This document shows, one piece after another, positions 23,046 to 24,718 of a stretch of 24,718 nucleotides of DNA. Location: the IMG/VR virus record IMGVR_UViG_3300038369_000016, positions 1-24,718 of that record; one strand, given 5' to 3'. The DNA is from a virus. Position 1 is the stretch's first letter. The number at the start of each line of letters is the position of its first letter. The position numbers were made by a program, and so were the translations under genes. The notes under the pieces are model-generated. The model saw nothing but the letters and a program-made list of their open reading frames with translations, did no database searches and had not been told where the DNA came from.

Positions 23046-23149
23046 ATAGGCATAATTGCCTACTATACATTATATATATTTCTGATATATTGTCAAATGC
23101 CTACCTATATTTTTTGGTATCCTTCCCCATAACTAGCCATAGGTAGGCA
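23046..23149. promoter_or_regulatory. Operator cluster with four TGCCTA/TAGGCA elements
   Basis: ATAGGCA (23046-23052) and TGCCTACTAT (23057-23066) form a near-palindrome at the leftward start point. TGCCTACCTAT (23098-23108) sits beside the leftward -35 box, and its exact inverted copy ATAGGTAGGCA (23139-23149) lies just before the rightward regulator gene. The TGCCTA elements at 23057 and 23098 are 41 bases apart, and so are the centres of the 11-base copies, close to four helical turns. Such an arrangement is expected for a repressor binding cooperatively to control both directions. Confidence 0.7.
23069..23096 (-). promoter_or_regulatory. Leftward sigma70-type promoter
   Basis: On the minus strand, TTGACA (23096-23091) and TATAAT (23074-23069), both perfect consensus boxes, are separated by 16 bases. 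Transcription would start near 23062 and read the recombination operon, whose first ribosome site follows. A putative operator lies at the start point and another just upstream of the -35 box, so the promoter is probably repressible. Confidence 0.78.
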
Positions 23150-23163
23150 CAGAAAGGATGATT

Positions 23164-23319
23164 ATGAAAGGTTTATTTATTAGAATTGATGAGAAAGTTT
23201 ACGACAGATTAAAGAAAGAATCTAAAAATAAAAGAGTTCCTATGGGTAGGCTTGTTGAGCATTATTGTGAGGAGGGTTTACAGGACCAAGGTGCATTCAG
23301 AAGATTGTTTGGTTTCTAG
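23164..23319 (+). CDS. Ribbon-helix-helix DNA-binding protein (Arc/CopG-type), candidate repressor
   Basis: A 51-residue protein from the ATG at 23164, with AAGGA five bases upstream (an ATG at 23158 overlaps that site). The sequence MKGLFIRIDEKVYDRLKKES gives the beta strand and first helix; KNKRVPMGRLVEHYCEEGLQ gives the turn and second helix; RRLFGF ends it. This matches the minimal ribbon-helix-helix fold of dimeric repressors such as Arc, Mnt and CopG, where the strand contacts DNA. It is encoded directly beside the operator cluster and is first in the rightward early operon, so autoregulation and control of the leftward promoter are likely. Its stop overlaps the next gene's GTG. Confidence 0.68.
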   Translation: MKGLFIRIDEKVYDRLKKESKNKRVPMGRLVEHYCEEGLQDQGAFRRLFGF

Positions 23320-23570
23320 TGTTTGTTAAATTTGCAATTTGGATTATGGTTTTTTCTAATTACCCTCCACCAGCAAATCATTATTATGTAGGTGATACTA
23401 ATACTTGTAAAAACGCACAGGAATTAGTTGACGATTGGATAGCTAGACATCATAAACCAAAAGGTTATTACGGATGGGTATGCCTTAAATGGGAGGAACA
23501 TTTAAATTTATTATATGCTGGAAGGCGATATAAGGACCGAGTGAACGATGACAAAATACAAAGCGATTAG
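23319..23570 (+). CDS. Small protein with hydrophobic N-terminus and two cysteines
   Basis: 83 residues from a GTG that overlaps the upstream TAG by one base; an ATG at 23346 would remove nine residues. The N-terminus MFVKFAIWIMVFSNYPPPAN is hydrophobic and could act as a signal or anchor. The rest (YYVGDTNTCKNAQELVDDWI, HHKPKGYYGWVCLKWEEH) has two cysteines about 30 residues apart and many aromatic residues, suggesting a small disulphide-bonded extracytoplasmic domain. Its end overlaps the next gene by 23 bases. There is no known family; it resembles in plan the exported protein at 21709-21915. Confidence 0.5.
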   Translation: MFVKFAIWIMVFSNYPPPANHYYVGDTNTCKNAQELVDDWIARHHKPKGYYGWVCLKWEEHLNLLYAGRRYKDRVNDDKIQSD

Positions 23571-23853
23571 AACTGAGGTTGATGGTATCACCTTTGCCTC
23601 AAAGAAAGAGGCTATGCGATACAAAGAATTGAAATTTTTAAGAGAACAAAAAAGAATTAGTGATTTAGTATTACAACCAAAGTTTCCTATTGAAGTTTGT
23701 GGGAAAAAGATATGCACATACATTGCTGATTTTATGTACTACGAAAATGGTAATAAGATTATTGAGGATGTAAAGGGAGTAAAAACTTCTGTGTATAGAG
23801 TAAAAAAAAAACTAACCGAAGCTATTTATGATATAACAATTAAGGAGGTATAA
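23548..23853 (+). CDS. DUF1064-family nuclease-like protein
   Basis: A 101-residue protein with the DUF1064 pattern, a phage PD-(D/E)XK-like family: VDGITFASKKEAMRYKELKF (E21 in the first helix), QKRISDLVLQPKFPI, then CTYIADFMYY (D61) and KIIEDVKGVKT (E73, K76). The order E, D, E-x-x-K agrees with a metal-dependent nuclease core. Such genes lie among early phage genes near replication functions; the natural substrate is not established to my knowledge. It shares its last base with the next gene, which has a strong AAGGAGG site inside this frame. Confidence 0.8.
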   Translation: MTKYKAIRTEVDGITFASKKEAMRYKELKFLREQKRISDLVLQPKFPIEVCGKKICTYIADFMYYENGNKIIEDVKGVKTSVYRVKKKLTEAIYDITIKEV

Positions 23854-24200
23854 TGGCTGAACCTAAATACAATATAGAATTAATTAATCCTGACCATTAC
23901 AAACAAGGAACTATTGAGTGCATAGATTATATACGAGATAGACTTGGCTATGAAGGATTCAAGGCTTACCTTCTGGGTTCACATTACAAATACACTTATA
24001 GATTTTCCTACAAACATAAACATCTTGACCCACTCTCACGCAAAAAAGAGGAGGATAGAGATTTACGCAAGGCAATGTGGTATCTATGTCGCTACCAGGA
24101 TATGCTTAAAAAGGAAATAGAAGCTCATGAGGAGATAGATAATCGTCAAGAGGTAGAATATTCAGATGGGGATATACCAAGTGATACTGAACAGAAATAG
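23853..24200 (+). CDS. DUF3310-family protein
   Basis: A 115-residue protein with the DUF3310 signature: INPDHYKQGTIECIDYIRDR, GYEGFKAYLLGSHYKYTYRF, then RDLRKAMWYLCRYQD. The family is common in phage early regions and is often annotated as a nucleotide kinase-like protein, though I know of no firm reaction. The C-terminus (about 85-115) is an acidic tail ending DIPSDTEQK, unusually long. The start has an AAGGAGG site and overlaps the previous stop. Its end overlaps the next frame by 35 bases. Confidence 0.8.
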   Translation: MAEPKYNIELINPDHYKQGTIECIDYIRDRLGYEGFKAYLLGSHYKYTYRFSYKHKHLDPLSRKKEEDRDLRKAMWYLCRYQDMLKKEIEAHEEIDNRQEVEYSDGDIPSDTEQK

Positions 24201-24414
24201 TGAAACGCATAGATTACTCGCAAAGGAAGCTATAGAATTTCTTTTATTCTGTCTGAATAATGATATGAAACTAGGTGATATACAGCGAATGTATATTAAA
24301 AAAGAACTGACTAACTTGACCTATGCGAATGTTCTTCAAGCATTAATTAACGAGCATATTGATTGTCATGTCAGACTATCCATGAAAAATGAAGAAGAAC
24401 AGCGGACCACATAG
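24166..24414 (+). CDS. Hypothetical helical protein, 82 residues
   Basis: A mostly helical protein (HRLLAKEAIEFLLFCLNNDM, then LGDIQRMYIKKELTNLTYAN and VLQALINEHID), ending in a polar tail with EEEQRTT. The middle could form a small helix-turn-helix-like bundle. The start is uncertain: ATG at 24166 lies 35 bases inside the DUF3310 gene without a good ribosome site, and the in-frame GTG at 24181 is an alternative. The end overlaps the next small gene by 26 bases. No family recognised. Confidence 0.45.
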   Translation: MGIYQVILNRNSETHRLLAKEAIEFLLFCLNNDMKLGDIQRMYIKKELTNLTYANVLQALINEHIDCHVRLSMKNEEEQRTT

Positions 24415-24568
24415 GATTAAATGTGATTGGTGTAATAAGATATTCTGGAGTGATGAACCTTTTGTTGTGACAGGAAACGGAATAACATTAGAACTAAAGT
24501 GCAATGAACAATTTGTTAAGAATGGATACAGACTACAAGGACAAAATACGGAAGAAGATTCTGGATAA
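24389..24568 (+). CDS. Small CxxC protein, possible zinc-ribbon-like
   Basis: A 59-residue frame not usually reported because of its size: MKKNSGPHRIKCDWCNKIFW, then SDEPFVVTGNGITLELKCNE, ending NTEEDSG. A C-x-x-C knuckle at residues 12-15 and a third cysteine at 38 suggest a small metal-binding or beta-ribbon fold, but a fourth ligand is not obvious. The start overlaps the upstream gene and has no strong ribosome site, so translation may depend on coupling. It lies in the early region beside the replication gene. Reality of the gene is moderate. Confidence 0.45.
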   Translation: MKKNSGPHRIKCDWCNKIFWSDEPFVVTGNGITLELKCNEQFVKNGYRLQGQNTEEDSG

Positions 24569-24718
24569 TGGTAAGAATAATATACAGAGTGTATATTCTG
24601 GAGGACCATTTACTGTTGTACCAAGAAGAGCTTTGAATGATAAACGCATCGCCAAGTCACCAATTAAATACCTGATATTATCTGTGTTATGCAGTTGTGC
24701 AAATAATTATACAGGAGT
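24504..24718 (+). CDS. N-terminal part of probable HTH replication protein (cut by window end)
   Basis: An open frame running past the right edge. ATG at 24504 is the first start after an in-frame stop at 24495-24497; ATG at 24522 is an alternative, and neither has a clear ribosome site. The visible 71 residues include YSGGPFTVVPRRALNDKRIA and KSPIKYLILSVLCSCANNYTG. The 'VPR.AL.D.RI...PIKYLILSVL.S.ANNYTG' pattern is the start of phage replication-initiation (lambda O-type) or helix-turn-helix proteins, in which a winged helix follows. The catalytic or partner-binding part is outside the window. Confidence 0.55.
   Translation, partial: MNNLLRMDTDYKDKIRKKILDNGKNNIQSVYSGGPFTVVPRRALNDKRIAKSPIKYLILSVLCSCANNYTG

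Noticed and set aside
23090-23123. A rightward promoter using TTGTCA and a TGGTATCCT extended -10
   Set aside because: The boxes are too far apart and the -10 match is poor. A rightward promoter must exist for the regulator gene, but I cannot place it.
22896-23132. A 78-codon rightward hydrophobic frame across the control region
   Set aside because: It is antisense to the 54-residue leftward gene and runs through the promoter and operator elements; no ribosome site was seen.

Overview
The window is part of the genome of an A+T-rich, tailed, double-stranded DNA phage, most likely a short-tailed marine podovirus. The gene order scaffold tail end, major capsid, T7 gp11-like tubular protein, large tail/stabilisation protein, three internal-virion-type proteins, T7-like fibre anchor is the podovirus order. 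The low G+C content, fibre style (proteins starting MPYIG) and very small basic proteins resemble phages of SAR11/Pelagibacter and other marine alphaproteobacteria. The host is an inference from style, not shown by the sequence.

Layout. (1) 1-11675, rightward: end of a probable scaffolding gene, a 184-base untranslated leader with a possible three-way-junction RNA, the major capsid gene, a small structural gene, a GC-rich hairpin terminator, then tail tube genes and large ejection-type proteins with many overlapping start/stop codons. (2) 11727-17013, rightward: a T7-type fibre anchor with a collagen-like tract, a small structural protein, then four successive pairs of 'fibre/adhesin gene + small helper gene'. 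Three of the four helpers are recognisable paralogues. (3) 17028-19681, rightward: four very small basic proteins, several small membrane proteins, a probable holin, an M15 peptidase endolysin and a PD-(D/E)XK-like nuclease. (4) 23027-19664, leftward: two small unknowns, a small serine recombinase, two small exported or membrane proteins, a YqaJ-type exonuclease, a probable single-strand annealing or ssDNA-binding recombination protein, and a stand-alone LexA-type DNA-binding domain. A candidate terminator lies just past the last stop codon, inside the convergent nuclease gene. (5) 23028-23163: divergent control region with a consensus-like leftward sigma70 promoter and four copies of a TGCCTA/TAGGCA element. 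(6) 23164-24718, rightward: a ribbon-helix-helix regulator, an exported-type small protein, a DUF1064 nuclease-like protein, a DUF3310 protein, two unknowns and the start of a probable HTH replication protein cut by the window end.

How it may work together: the exonuclease and annealing protein would form a two-component recombination system, transcribed from a promoter flanked by putative operators. The adjacent ribbon-helix-helix protein is the obvious candidate repressor. With the serine recombinase, this arrangement raises the possibility of a lysogeny-type or early/late switch. The rightward late block builds the virion, gives it a large set of receptor-binding parts, and lyses the cell. 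No phage RNA polymerase, DNA polymerase, terminase or portal gene is in the window. I see no tRNA, CRISPR array or insertion sequence.
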